From Saururus chinensis (taxonomy: Eukaryota; Streptophyta; Magnoliopsida; Piperales; Saururaceae), in contig CP141147.1 in the NCBI GenBank assembly GCA_035235625.1, positions 2,084,001 to 2,148,000 of the forward strand: a DNA stretch of 64,000 nucleotides, read 5' to 3'. Position 1 is the stretch's first letter, and the number at the start of each line of letters is the position of its first letter. Shown here one piece after another: positions 1-13,094 of this stretch. A model generated the notes under the pieces. It did not search any database. It was given only the letters and a program-made list of their open reading frames with translations, and was not told the DNA's origin. The translations under genes were made by a program, and so were the position numbers.

Positions 1-1254
1 AAAAGAGCCATATAAATGAGACCTATTTAAAGAAAAATAATATATTTCCAAAACACCGGCATCAATTAGTAATAGCTTTTCAAAATGCCTTTTTTATCTT
101 AAGTAGTAAAGCATTTATAACATGATCATTACAAGGTCAATTGTATGCTTAACTGTAAAAATTAGATACTATTTTGAACAATTTAGGTCACATCACCAAA
201 CATAAGGAAATACTTTTCCTCCCACCTTTTTAGTCTCCTTACCAAATCATCCTCCACCATTAGATGACGGCTGTGTGCCAGACGACCATAGCTAATGGTG
301 GTGGTAAGGAGGGTTCAGCCAGTAAGGACAAAGGTCCACCAAAGAAATGGAGTTGGATTAAAATAAATTTAAAATGAAAAGATTCTTGTACAACAATTCT
401 ATAAATTAAGACCCAATCTAAAATTTAAGAATTTGAACTTCTATATACAAAGTGAGCTGATCAATCATTTCTTTAAATTTATTTGACAATTCCACTCCTC
501 GTAGCTTTTCAACCATTATTTTCTCCTTGAAACACCCCAAATTGGGTGTCTAAATAAATGTTGTCTCAACCTTGCCATAACTAATGTTCCCTACCCATAA
601 ATTAAGGTTTTTATTAGTCCTCAGCAAAATCCTTCTTTTCCAATAAAATAAACTCTAAAAAAATTCAGACTTAGATTTTAAATCATAATAGTAAAATTAG
701 GAAGATGAAAATATGCTCTAAAAACGTGTGTACAGAAGAGTTATAAAAGCATGCATCAAGAGATGTAAGATCTGCATTCATTAACAAACCCCAAAATTGG
801 CCCAATAGTAAAGACTCATATTTTTTGTCATCTAGCCAATTCCACCTTTAGTCATCATCCATTTTTATTATTAAACCTTTATGGCATTCCAATCTAGTAT
901 GCTATATAGTCAGGTCATGTCAGATCTGCATCAAGGAAACTAGAGGATTGGGTTGAACCCTTAACATTTTCCAAGAGCAAAAGCTAAAAATACATGGGTT
1001 CTATACAACTTATATTTTTGCTTACAAAAACATAGAACATGCAACATGAATCCCATTAAAAATATTCATTTACTGAACGAACCATCTAGATAATTGAATG
1101 CCCACAAAAATCTAACTACTTTTCCTTGTGATATTTCGTTTTTTTAGCACACAGTTAAAAATAGAAGTTATCTTCACTCTTTCATGAATTCGTCATTATA
1201 TATGCTACCATGTTATAATGCACGAGAGTAAGACTAAGAAGAAACTGAAGTTAC
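1..1254. other. AT-rich DNA, no gene recognised
   Basis: No open frame with recognisable similarity on either strand. It lies downstream (on the - strand) of the WDR3-like pseudogene exon at 1,255-1,378, so it may contain decayed introns or 3' sequence of that copy, but I could not find the expected last exons. Confidence 0.4.
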
Positions 1255-2567
1255 CTTCACGTTTTCATGAAGAATGTCCTTAAGAATGCTCAAGATAGAC
1301 CTGTCAGCAGGGGTGGTAATCAACTGATTATGATGTATATGTAAGAGAATTGTGGCAAACCCTGCATACAAGCTCAACCTGCAAACCCAAGAGCTACCTT
1401 CAAAATGGTGGTTATAAATTTCTACTTAGAACATATGAATTATAACAGCAGGAAGATGATCCTACATGCCATGTTGATAATTTGAAACAAGAAATTGAGG
1501 ATTAACCAGGAGTAACAATTAAAAAAGCAATGAGAAATCCTAACAATTAAAATGTTGAAGAACCAAATTTTTTTTTGGATGCATGTAATTTTATTTTGAA
1601 CTTTGACTTGCCATGATAATAAAATATAAATCTGAACCAAGTAGCCATTCTACAATTTTTTCTAGGACAAACACTAACCAAAGAGTGGCCCATAAGGGCT
1701 CCTAACATTCTTAATCTTGCCACTGCAGGATAATGAGTTCAAAAATCTGCATTGTTCAAGTAACATGCGAATACTGGAATTATTTAATAACTTGGTGGAT
1801 GAGCTTATGGTTTGTCAAAGATAATTTTTGTTTCATTTTTCTCCCATTCATGGGTCACATTAGGAAGAAAATCAACTTAAAAGATTTTCACTGCTTTACA
1901 TGAACTTTATTGCATTCATGTGACATAGATGTAAATTTAGGTCCTTGGACCACAGCTAGCTCAGGTTTATAAGGACAACAATGATGCCAACATAAACAAT
2001 TAGGCTTCTTTACCAAACATAAATATGTTGTTGGATTTAACAATTATTTGAAAGAAATATTTTTTGCCGAAAGCTGTGACATCTAAGAACAACGTCTTTA
2101 CCAAATTACACAAAAAAGATTCAACAATAAGAACAAGAAGTTCAATGAAATTTTCATTCATGGTATAAAAATGATAACTATATCAGAAAACTATGAAACA
2201 ATGAGATATAAGACATGAGGTTCAAGGCATTTGAAAATGGCAATGACTGCACACAATGATCAATTGTATTAGAAAAAGGCCAACTATTGACTATTGACAT
2301 ATGTTTTTTGGGGTAAGAAAGCATGCATGCAAAACATAGCTACAATCCCATGAGAAAAAGAAAACTAAAGTTAAATATAATTATAGAATTATCTCAAATT
2401 AACAAAAACTTTATTACTGGAAGGAAATACTTCAATCAATCAGTAGTAGAACTGCACAAAAAGGCATACCAACAATGTTTACTCCAGATCATTTGTGCGA
2501 ACATTTGACACAGCCCGAAGAACATAATCAGTTGGGGAAAGGCCAAGCATCAGCACATTTCGTTGCA
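1255..2567 (-). pseudogene. WDR3: WDR3/Utp12-like gene fragment, broken, introns retained
   Basis: Two exon-like blocks on the - strand resemble the C-terminal Utp12 domain of WDR3, a WD40 protein of the small-subunit processome (nucleolar pre-rRNA processing). Block 1 (2,567 down to 2,483) reads LMLGLSPTDYVLRAVS...NDLE and stops at a GTAAAC donor. Block 2 (1,378 down to 1,255) starts after a TTTGCAG acceptor, reads VELVCRV, then after a one-base insertion continues ATILLHIHHNQLITTPA...LKDILHENVK to a GTAACT donor. The exon expected between them (ALPFSDALKLLSYLKDW type) was not found in the 1.1 kb gap, block 1 has an in-frame TAA just upstream without an obvious acceptor, and no WD40 repeats are visible. 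Retained splice sites indicate a DNA-level duplication rather than a processed copy. The family call comes from remembered domain features, with no alignment run. Confidence 0.62.
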
Positions 2568-4660
2568 AATCATTTATTAATCCACCATTCATTTAATCTT
2601 CCTAAGGGTCTAAAATAAATTATTAAATCTAAAAATACAATAGTATATACAATAAAGGATAAAATGATAATACCACCTTCAAAATGGACAAAGAAAATAA
2701 ACAGATTAGCTTTCTACCCTAGTTTGAGAAACAAAGTTTAAACGAGATCTTCCTGCTTACACTTGCGACTCAATCTCCAAGGGTTATATTTGATGCCTTC
2801 CACTACCTTATCAGTTGACAAAAAATATGTAACTAATGAAGGTATGATAAGTATAAATATCAAATTAGAAAAGAGCATATAAAATAAGCATGTTCATGAA
2901 TAAGTTGAAATGCTTTGAATGTTATCCAACAAAAAGAAAAGGCACTTTGGCTCATATAAGTAAGGTACCTCTTTCTTTATCAAAAGCTTTTTACTGAGTA
3001 CATTAAGAGATTGATTGGTAATGTTAGAAAGGCTATAGCACTCCAAAACCCAGCCCTGTTTTTTTATGAAACAGCAAGATAGTTGATTCATAGTTTTATA
3101 TACAGCTATCTCTAAACAATCAGGGAACATAAAAACCATTGCAGTAATGAGAAAATTTTAATTAATAAAATCCACAAAAGTCTTGCTCAGTTTATGAAAA
3201 AAATTTAAAATCAAAGAATATAGCTACAATGTGTTGTGTGTTAAAAAGAGAGAGCCAACAAAGAATCCAGACAAACTCATGAAAAAGGCAGTTCCTTGTG
3301 TCAAGATTTACTTGTGAACACATATATTTTTCCTTTAGGATATAAAGAGAATCATGCAAGCCACCATAGAATTAAATTCCGCAAGAAGTGTTAAACACAT
3401 ATATGCAGGAAAGATCATCAGCTCAAAAAGAAGCGGGTTTTTTGGAAGCAGCTTTGCAACCTCCGGCAGAGAATCACATGCCTGCAGATCTCATTATGAT
3501 CAAAATCAATTAGTATCACAGAAAAATTAGACGAAATCAAATCCAGTAACAAACCTATATAATATGCCCCATTTCTCTCCTTCACAGAATGCAAACACGG
3601 ACTTTCTTCAAAATCAGCGAAAAAATTCCATATGAGTACGAAAAATCAAATAACTGCAAGAAATGAAGAAGGAACCTACAAAACTAAATTAAAAATGTAC
3701 ATCAAATGCATGAACATTGAATCAACAATTGTAAGAAAGGAGATGCGGTATAAATTCTCAAGCTAGACTTTCCATCTACACAAAACAATCAAAAAACAAA
3801 AACGATCAAAAAAAGAAATGAGTTTTGCCTTGCAATAGGAAAACCGAAAAGGCAGGCAGAGAAAAATGGAAAGGTGCATAAATTTGAAAGAAATAAGAAG
3901 CCATGAGACTCTTCATACAATTCAAAACCGCCGCGGACCTACCAATAAGAACGGATTGCAATAAATTTAATTGTGTACGGTCAACCAAATACAATTGAAT
4001 TACCTTATATAATCAGCAATTTTATGATCTAAATTGCATCCGAAAGTGGCAAAATGTTTTGGCCCCCCGTAAATATTAGCCCAAAATGCCTAAAGTACCC
4101 ATACCATATCTACAATTGTATTGATTCAAAACAATATGTAAATGCAATGTCAGGCCAAAAATCATATAAACCCATATAAAATTCCATTTAAATTGAATGA
4201 AGTTGAAAAGGCAATTTACAACTTGCACCAATTAAACTGAAAGAAGCTGAAAAGGCAAGAATAATTTGACACACAAAGCAAAAGAACTTAAAGGCATGAA
4301 ACGTTCTCTTAATAAAATGAATCCAACTTAAAAGACAAGATATTAAATTTAATCCAACTTAGAAGGCAGGACAAAATGAACATGCCATAAAGTAATTAAA
4401 TGAACCTACCAAATAAATTACTACATATAAATATCATATTAATTATTGGCAACCGACAACAATGCCAATACCAAAACTATCCCTAAAAACAAATATGAAT
4501 TATGAACATCATCCTACAAAACCAAAACATCAGAATGAAGGACATTTTTGTCCAACATGATAAATTTATTTATCCCCATTAATTATCATTATTTACTAAG
4601 ACCCCATACCTTAAATATACCCCAGAAACTAACCAAAATTACATCTACACGCGTAGGAAA
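2568..4660. other. AT-rich DNA, no assigned gene
   Basis: Mostly stop-rich on both strands. One - strand stretch near 3,420-3,482 is exon-like (a TCTGCAG acceptor followed by an open frame containing LPEVAKLLPKNPLLFEL), but I cannot attach it to a known family or to the neighbouring WDR3-like blocks. Confidence 0.35.
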
Positions 4661-4669
4661 AGGAGGGAT

Positions 4670-5085
4670 ATGAATAGAGGGCATTTTCGTCCGCTTGTGG
4701 CAAAGTGTCTTGGATGCCATTAGTTTAGACCCCAAATTCCCGGGATACCCCAATAGAATACCTATTATTTCATAAAAAATAAACTACATAAGCACGTAAA
4801 TACTCACTCCTTTATGGCATAAACCGTCATTTGCCGGTTGGAAAAAGTCAAACTAGCCGCGACTCTTTTTATGGAGAGATGAGGGTATTTTTGTCCAAAA
4901 GTGGCAAAGTGTCTCTGACACCATTAAGTTTAGGCCGAAATACCCGGTATACCCTTGTAGAATACATATTATTGCATGAAACTTCAATTAAGTAAACACA
5001 TAAATACCCATTCCCCTTGTGGACTAAATTGTAACTCGTACATTGAAAAGTCAAACTAAAGTCAAACTAGCCGTGGCTCTTTTAG
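4670..5085. repeat. Tandem duplication, unit about 200 bp, two copies
   Basis: Copy 1 starts near 4,676 and copy 2 near 4,877. Shared landmarks in the same order are a TTTTTGTCC/TTTTCGTCC block, GTGGCAAAGTGTCT, ACCCGG/CCCGGGATAC, an AAATACYCAYTCC block, AAAGTCAAACTAGCCG and a GGCTCTTTT/GACTCTTTT end. Divergence is moderate. No coding capacity; the short ORFs here are accidental. Confidence 0.6.
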
Positions 5086-5096
5086 GGTGGAGGATT

Positions 5097-5640
5097 TGTT
5101 AACCAATGTGTATTTAATAATACTTATTTTTATTTTGTTAAACCAAACAAATGTCAATATATGTAATATCCTGACGAGATGAGTGAAGGTGGTCTCAATA
5201 ATTGAGGGAATGATAAATGTTGTATTTATCTATACTAACCAAACCATACGCCGGTGGCCAACTACTTTCATAAATGTTTAGTCGTTATTTTGATTTTATA
5301 GGTGACTGCCTTCAATGCTAACCAAACATATTGGCATTAAATATTTTTTATTTTTATTGGAAAGTGTGCATTTAATAGTATATGTTTCGGCAGAAAACCA
5401 AATAAACGTGGGTATACAAAATAACATTATGTTCATACTTATTGTCCCTTGCCCAAAAAATGCTATTTAAGTTTTTGACAATATGTGTGAACGATGAACT
5501 TTTTACTACCTCAATTGAGGGACACATAAATATTGTATTAATATATATTAAAAAATAGTCATATGACATTAAGTTTTACATGTAGTTGAATATACATCTA
5601 ATATTAATAGTTTTATTTAAAAAATTAATAATTTTTAATA
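5097..5640 (+). repeat. Dispersed direct repeat, copy 1
   Basis: A block of about 545 bp beginning GTTAACCAATGTGTATTTAATA recurs in the same orientation about 1.48 kb downstream. Shared landmarks are AAACCAAACAAATGTC, GATGAGTGAAGGTGG, AATTGAGGGA, CTATACTAACCAAACCA, TTTCGGCAGAAAAC and ACCTCAATTGAGGGACACAT. It is non-coding and probably a MITE or an older segmental duplication. Confidence 0.65.
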
Positions 5641-5699
5641 AATAGTAATTTTTTCATATAAAAAATTAATATTTGATATGGAAAGCAACTAACTATGTG

Positions 5700-5935
5700 T
5701 GATACTTCAGATTTAAATATATTTTACTCTATTTTTAAGCTCAATTCAAGCCAAAGCATATGATTCTTTTATTGTAGTTCAAGCTTGAGCTCAATCCAGA
5801 CTTTAGATTTCTAATTCGAGCTGAGCTCAGGCTAAAATTTTAAGTTTTATCAAGCTTCGAGCGGAGCTTGAGCAATTCAAGTTTAAGCCAAGCAAGCCCA
5901 ATACTCGGTTCAGCTCGACTCGTTAACACCCTTAG
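5700..5935. repeat. Possible non-autonomous hAT-like tail (low confidence)
   Basis: A stretch with repeated GAGCTTGAGC / AGCTCGAG-type words ends in GCTCGACTCGTTAACACCCTTA, which looks like one terminal inverted repeat of the small plant elements that begin with a TAAGGGTGTTAACG-type sequence. I found no matching left end and no 8 bp target duplication. Confidence 0.3.
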
Positions 5936-6578
5936 CAATAATTGGATATAAAAATAATATTAATCATATACACCTACCAAATTAAAACGTCAATCAAAAT
6001 TTGTGAGATCTATAACGTAGTTAATTAAGCATGAAAAAAAATTAGTGCACGAGCACTTACCAAATAAAAATGGGCTTGTGATAAATTTTACACTAAGTAT
6101 GGTCAACAAAGCATAATATACTTACTAGATATACCCTCACGAAAATACCAATTTATGATCCCATCAAACAAAAGTAAAACACAAGCATGAAGGTTAATTT
6201 TGACCACTCATAATAATTTACTCATTCTCATTTATTTTTGACCCAAAAGTCTTGGTATACCTATAGCAGTTGTATTTACAAAATAAACAGAACGCCTAAA
6301 AATTATAATTTCCAAACCTCTAATTTTTAAAGAGGTCTTTTGGTGTTAAAAAGTTAGACCAAACCCAACTTTTTTCATATAATATAGATATAAATGATAA
6401 AATAATTAAAAAATAATTTTTTAAAAATTATTGTATTAATTTGTACTGACCAACTCAAGCACAAATAGCTGACAACTGTCTCAAATGTCTGGTCATTATT
6501 TAGTTGTCTTGGTTTGTTAAGGACCATTCATTGAATGCGGTCAATGCCAACCAATTATATTGGTATTTTAATATTATT

Positions 6579-7130
6579 TGTTAACTAGTTTGTATTAAAT
6601 AATATTTATTTTAATTTTGTTAAACCAAACAAACGTCGATATATTTAATGTCCTGAGAAGATGAGTGAAGGTGGACTCAACAATTGAGGGAGTGATAAAT
6701 GTTGTATTTATCTATACTAACCAAACCAAACACGGATGGCCAACTACTTTTATAAATGTTTAGTCTTTACTTTGATTTTATGGTGATTGCCGTCAATGCT
6801 AACCAAATATATTGGCATTTAAATGTTTTTTATTTTTTATTGGAAAGTGTGGATTTAATAGTATGTGTTTCGGCAGAAAACTAAATAAACGTTGGTATAC
6901 AGAATAACATTATGGTCATACTTATTGTCCCTTGCCTAAAAAATGCTATTTAATTTATTGACAATATGTGTGAACGATGGACTTTTTACTACCTCAATTG
7001 AGGGACACATAAATATTGTATTAATATATATATTAAAAAAATAGTCATATGACATTAAGTTTTATAGGTAGTAGAATATACATCTCATATTAATAGTTAT
7101 ATTTAAAAAAATAATAATTTTTAATAAATA
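6579..7130 (+). repeat. Dispersed direct repeat, copy 2
   Basis: Second copy of the block at 5,097-5,640, same orientation, with scattered substitutions and small indels. Both copies end in an AT-rich zone (ATATTAATAGTTWTATTTAAAAAA). Confidence 0.65.
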
Positions 7131-8255
7131 ATAAAATCTACATATAAAAAAATAAGTTTGTGAACTATATTTTAATTATTTAATTATTTCAATTTGAATA
7201 AAAAAGAACAATTAAAATAGAATAAATATTTTTTGCCAAATATAGCTATTAATTTAAGGAGTGAATATTTCATTACTACTGTGTAAGTGTGTTATTAAAA
7301 ATGAGCCCTAAAAAATAATAATTAACTGGATGACGACTATGCTTCCTCACGTAAGAAAGTTCAACCTGTGTAACATGATAATTTGTATCATGGTACAAAT
7401 TCAAACGTATGGAACTTGGAACACTTAAATCAAACACCCTTTAATAGATTAAACTTGGAAATCAAGCTAAGTGATAAATGGGTAAAATACCCTCCCTAAC
7501 GTTATTAACTTCAATTTTGGCTTTATTGCTTTTACCTTGCTTTTGGTTTTCTGGCTAGAATGTGGCTAGAATGTGAAACCTTTAACTGCTTCCTTCATCA
7601 TGTGTTTTGCTTTAGTGCAAGATATCAAACAGGACACAAGTGAAGTGCCTCTCTTATTTGGCGAGAGCACAAAACGTACTCCGTAAATTGTGGTTGCTGA
7701 ATTAGAGCTGAAAATCGTAAACTTCAACTAACTGACCATACATACTAAACTGTGACCAAAATTTCAGATAATTTGACATTTATCATTTGTCATCTAATAC
7801 TTTGGGACCCATTCTACTAATGTTAACCTAGAATTTCTAACATTCCTGGAGACTAGCGGGAATTCATGTAAATGAAGGCCAATGGTGGTTTAGGAATTTC
7901 ACTTTAGTGTGTAATTAGCTTATTAAGTACAGTAGAATTATTGAAGTTTTTTAATTGGCCTTTAAAATGAGAGAGACTTGACTTAGACCAAGCTTAATAG
8001 GCCATATTGGCCCGAATAGAATGTACCGACAATCCAATACAATGGACTCTCCCCTCATGGAAAACTCAATTTTTGGGGTCCTCCAGCTGCATGAAATGTG
8101 CTGGGGACTGGGGTGTTTTCATTGATTGGGTCGAAACAAATTTAAGTATGTCCCTGTTTGCTTATAATTCATTCCTTTGCGATATCATAGAAATTTTATC
8201 AGAAAAATACATGTATAGAACTTTGACATTTTGTTGTTTGCCATATTAAACGTAC
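7131..8255. other. AT-rich DNA, nothing recognised
   Basis: No gene, RNA gene or transposon terminus recognised. The 80-residue open frame at 8,007-8,249 has no familiar motif and I treat it as accidental. Confidence 0.4.
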
Positions 8256-9324
8256 TCAAAACACATGTATACTCTTTTTTCTCTTATTCAAGGGAAAAAT
8301 GACAACAACATGAATATTTAACACTCGCTCCATTTTAAAATTAATAACTTCATTTTGCAAAAATAATTGTTCTATATTAATAGCTTCTTGTAGGAAATGG
8401 TGCATCTCTTCAGAAATCTTTGGTTTGAGACCTTTCTTGAACGTTCCTACCAAGGCTGCCACCTGCTAATCAGGGAGGCGGTTGACCACCTTCATGAACT
8501 TTGTGTAGAAGGCCTAGATGGTGGTGGTTTGGTGTAGCGTGAAGAGCATCTAGTTGAAGTCCTGGAACTTGTTGGGGCCAAATTGAATGCACAGCTCGTC
8601 AAAGAAGGCAACCCAAGTAGGGTAGTGCCTCCTTCTCGAAAATTTGGAACCAAACAAAAGTGTCCTTGTCTAGGTGGAAGGTGGCTATGCGTAGCCGTTC
8701 AGCCTTCGAGTGCATTCCCTGGTACACGGAAAACTTTTTACCCTTGTACAACCACTCCACTGGGTCGTCGTCCCCATTGTAGACAGGCTAAATGAGGTTC
8801 AGCCCCTCCTCGTAGTCCTCCGTGGGGTCCCGGATACTCATCCTAATCGTCCTCCATCTCCTCAAACAAGTTTCTAGGAGGCAGCATCATTGGGGCATTT
8901 TCCTGAACACCTGGCATGCCTCGTATATCCCAAGTCTGGTGCCTCCCATCCATGGCTTGGACGACTGTGCCAAATCGCATAGGACCTTGGGGAAACTGTG
9001 TGTCCCTGTCTGCCAGTGCCGGAAGGTCAAAGGCATGTAATCCAGAGGCATGGGAGTCTGGGAGAGCCCCCCCTTCTCCATGACAGTTGTTGGCGACTTG
9101 GGCAATAGATGCGTTGTGCGCTCTGCCTAGAGCTGAGCCATGGCCAGGCCTAGAGCATCGACCTTGGCCAAGCCCATGCTCAAGGACTTGATCTCAGCCA
9201 TGATTTGCGCCAGAGTAAGTTCGCTGGTGGTCTCTGGAACTGTCTTTGGGCTGTCTGCTGAGGCGAGAGGCTCCTTCTCAAGTGGAATTTCTAGCGCTGC
9301 GATAGCTTGTTTGCCTCGCGGCAT
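8256..9324 (-). pseudogene. Ty3-gypsy gag, broken
   Basis: The - strand encodes decayed pieces of a plant gypsy Gag (capsid-type retrotransposon gag domain). The likely start is the ATG at 9,324 (MPRGKQAIAALEIPL...), followed after a stop by pieces in shifting frames: MPLDYMPLTFRHWQTG, FGPNKFQDFN, then VAALVGTFKKGLKPKISEEMHHFLQE. The last resembles the typical Gag stretch in which a VNRL helix is followed by LVGxFxxGLKPxIS. Several stops and frameshifts make it non-functional. No protease, RT or integrase follows, because the homology stops near 8,256. It lies immediately downstream of a primer-binding site on the same strand. Confidence 0.6.
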
Positions 9325-9341
9325 GGCCAAGGATTGTAAAA

Positions 9342-9353
9342 GCTCTGATACCA
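9342..9353 (-). other. Primer-binding site (initiator tRNA-Met type)
   Basis: On the - strand this reads TGGTATCAGAGC, the standard plant retrotransposon primer site complementary to the 3' end of initiator tRNA-Met. On the same strand it is preceded by a sequence ending ATATCA, a plausible LTR end, with one spacer base. It sits directly upstream of the gypsy gag pseudogene. Confidence 0.75.
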
Positions 9354-9354
9354 A

Positions 9355-10190
9355 TGATATGCCTGAAGTGGCACAATCGGTACTTTGGAGTTTCAAGCAG
9401 GGAAAGGGGAAGAAGAAGGAAGAAAGGGATGGGAAAGCTGAATATTCAATTGCCTAAACCAAGGGAGGGGACGACTCTCTTATGGGAAGCTACGGCCTCC
9501 TACCTTGGGAAACCTGCCACTAGTGGGCCCGACTATTCTGTGGTCAAAGAAAAATAGCCTAATGTACTAAAATAAATGGTAAATAAAGAGTAATGGACAT
9601 GCACAACACCAAGTTTCAAACAAACCAAAAGAGGGAAAGTATGTATCTTCAAAACTTCTACCTCAAAAAGGACTCTTTCCAAAGCTGACCCTGTAAAAAT
9701 TCTTCAACGGAGATCAAAATCAATATGAGAGTTCAAAGCCACGAAATTGTCACCGGAGTTCAGAGCCACGAAATTGTCACTTGCTAGCAAGAGGTTTTAT
9801 TCTGTGTCTTCCTCTGTTCATCTCTATTTTCATAATTGCATAAGAAAAATTTCTGTAGCACTGTTATAAAATAGAGTATAACGTAGACAAAATTCAGCTC
9901 AAACTATCAACAGACAAGGGTTACTTTTTGCTCCTATTATTTGAAATCTTCAACCTCTGCTTTTTTAATATTCTCCTTAACGAGGCTGTTATTTTTCCTG
10001 CTTTTCTTCTGCCAATTTCTAAAGATGATGGCAGATGCCTACTTGTAATTACTGGGTAGTTGCAATAATGCAAGGCGTATCTAGTCAAATTCTATTCAGC
10101 CATCGCTTTGGACGTTGGCACTTGGTAGAAAATTAAATCTAGAAAGGTAACAATGGTCCTAGGCAATTTAGCAGATTTGGATGTTGTAGG
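9355..10190 (-). repeat. Probable 5' LTR region of the gypsy element, far end not located
   Basis: The LTR belonging to the primer site at 9,342 should start at 9,355 and extend rightwards in + coordinates, but I could not find its outer TG boundary. A 27 bp direct repeat lies at 9,729-9,780 (GAGTTCAAAGCCACG / GAGTTCAGAGCCACG). A 39 bp word at 10,019-10,057 (AAAGATGATGGCAGATGCCT...) recurs at 16,271-16,309. Confidence 0.35.
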
Positions 10191-12034
10191 TGTAAGGTCC
10201 TTGATTTTTCTATGATTTTTTGTGATGTTTCTGCTATTTTTCTGGTCATTTTTGGTGGGAAAATATAATGCTTCGGCGTATTAGTATTTATGTATTTACC
10301 CCTATATTTACACCCATAGAGTCGGGTGTGGGGCTTAGTTGTGGGCCGCAGGCTTCACCAAGCACTTTTGGCGCTAATTATGGAGGTATAACGTGTAAAC
10401 AATAATTTAATGCATGTTGAGGACATAGATGAAAAAAAAAATAGTACATATATAAAATCATTCCAGACATCCAGTAAGTTGTGAGAAAACCCGAGTGCAA
10501 TTCCGGTCACTCCGTTCTCCCTCCTCCATCGTCTAATTCTACAGGTTCTTGCTGGGATCCTCTTCATCTTATCGCCACGAGTCCATAGGTACCGGCTATG
10601 ACCGCCGCTATATCCTCTTTGCTCCTCCACGAAGTACCAAACTTTTCTTTGGTTTTTATCCCCTCTCTAACTCATTTTTGGGCCGTGGGGGTGCGATTTT
10701 GACGTCGTTTGCATGCTCCCTCAACTAGACTTATCTTTGTTTAGCTGCTAAGAACCCATAGGCATTGGCTAGAGCCACTTGCATGCTTTCTTCGCTCCTC
10801 TGTGAGCCACCGGTACTTTGGTTAGTTTTGGTTCATATTTTCTTCTCACTGTCTGGAGCATTTTTTTGAGATGCTAGTGTGTTTTCGGTTGTTGTCTGGC
10901 CACCGAACGGACTCTGTCCCACCTACCTTGGCCCGTGTCGGTTGGGGGTTTCCATTTCTGACCCTGCTTTGCCCCTATTTTCTTGCTCCGCAAGGTTAGA
11001 CGCATTGGGTGCGTCTTGGGACGTTGCTATCAGTGAGCCGTGGGTCATTTGGTCATCACGGGCTCTACCCCAGCTCCACAACAGCGAGGGCCAGCCACAC
11101 TTGGCCAATCCCACCTTCGCCCAGAATGTGCCGCTTGCCCTTGCCCTATACGTGCGAGATGTACAGCCGCCCGCACCACTAGTTTTAGGTGTGGGTGGCG
11201 ATCAACGATGTCATTGCCATTTCGATCGGCCACCACCTCCTGGCCCTAGCTCAGTTGCCCATTTGTGGGCCTTAGGCCGCCACCGTCCGACCCATCTCTC
11301 CCTAAAGGGGCCCTCATTGGCCGAGTGTGCATGTGGCCACACGTGCATTTTTGGGTATAGGCGCCGTATTTGCGACACTTGACATCAGATGACTTTGCCA
11401 CTGAATGGATTTGACACAAGAGCCCTCATCCACCTCTCCTCCATCCTTGAGCATTGCCCTATGCCCTCTGCCCTTACGTGGGCCCTTGTGGATGCGAAAT
11501 CGACGCCATTGGGTGCTATCCACGGCCGATTTCAATGTCACGTGGCCAGCCGAGTACTTCTCAGCCGTCGGCCGACCTTCAATGAGTACACCCTCAACTT
11601 TTGGTCACACAGACACTTATGCTAGCATAACCTTTCTCCCGCCCACCCCTAGTGTGCCGCCGTGGATCACGGATTTGCCGCATTGAAATTTGATACCTCG
11701 TTTGGCCGTGAGTACTTTCGGCACTTCCTAAACCATTGGGACAACAACTCTCTCAACTTGGCAATGCTTTTGGCCGCCAACTCCACCATTGACGCCATCA
11801 CTGTCATGTGCTCGCCATCAAATGTCATGATTATGAGGTAGGGGACTTTTAAACTCGTAATTTCATGATAGCATGCTTTGAATGAGTAGCAACATGCTAG
11901 GATTGTATGATGCAATGCTTTGGATGTTAAATTATGATCCATTTACATGATGTAAGAGGATAAATTATGCCATGTTGAAATGCATATGACATGCATGTGA
12001 GCTATAAGTATGTATGATGTATGAGGAATATGTG

Positions 12035-12240
12035 TGTGTGTGTGCTAGTGATGGCTAGCGTGCATGTTGGTATGCTACATATATGGATTATGTATGTGCT
12101 AGTGACGGCTAGCAAGTATGTTGGAAAGCTGCATGTATGGATGTGTATGTATGTACTAGTGATGGCTAGCAAGTACGTTCGTAAGCTAATGTATGTGGAA
12201 TATGTTTGTGCTAGCGAGTATGTTGGTAAGCTATGTATAA
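12035..12240 (+). repeat. Minisatellite, about 50 bp unit
   Basis: About four imperfect copies built around GTGCTAGTGATGGCTAGC followed by AAGTATGTTGGTAAGCT. Located inside LTR copy A. The - strand ORF across it is a by-product of the repeat. Confidence 0.7.
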
Positions 12241-13094
12241 AATAGTATGTGTATGTTATAAGTATATGTGATAAACATACATATGTATGATGGCTATGCA
12301 CTTGTGCAATAGATACGTGTGTATGTGTGTAGAGCATATGGATGGGTGATGGATTATAAGAGGTGACAGTGGGTTTTTTATGGAGTTGGACGTGGATGTG
12401 CAAGCATATGATGAAAGTTTGACAGGTGAGGATTAGAGTGGATCGGATTGGTTTGGCCTGGACTAGAGTGTATGTTGAAGGGATTGTCAGACTATAAGAG
12501 CGTGCATAATTGTACAAGCATAACATACAAATTATGAAGTGAAAAGTAAGCATAATAAGTGAGGTATTAAGTAAGATGGTGATAACGGGGATTTGCTATG
12601 AGGAGTTTAGTTTGATGACGTCTATGTAAGATGTTTTGGCCATAAGCAGATGGTGGAGAATGTATGAATACATAAGGATTTGTGTACGATAAGTTTTGAT
12701 CATGAGATAGACTGGTTAAGCGAAGTCTGCTGCCCTGACAAACTAGGGTTTTAGATCGGGCTCAGCTTCGGGTTGATCAGTGGAGTACTATATGGTTAAG
12801 AGTTTTTGTGGCATAATTGTACCGCATAACTTAATTCAAACTTGAATTATAAGAAAGCTAATGATAGCGTTATGAGTTTGAGACCTGAGGGTTAGATGAA
12901 TTAAGTTTCATGTTTGTGCTAGTCAATAATGAGTCGGCTGAGCATTTCTCATGTCTTGCCATGGTGTTTATCATGCGGGATGTTGTCTGTGTGTTGTATT
13001 GAGCACATAGACGTCTGATGCTCTATTGAAAGCGATGTATGTTTTTTATTTGGTCTATGTACTGTATGAGCCTAGACATTTGATACTCTATTGA

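Noticed and set aside
3420-3640. Exon-like - strand open stretches as further WDR3 exons
   Set aside because: The donor and acceptor phases do not join without a stop and the peptides do not match what I know of the protein.
10879-11686. Several overlapping ORFs of 60-170 residues in a GC-rich tract
   Set aside because: No recognisable motif, many frames open at once, and they lie inside an LTR.
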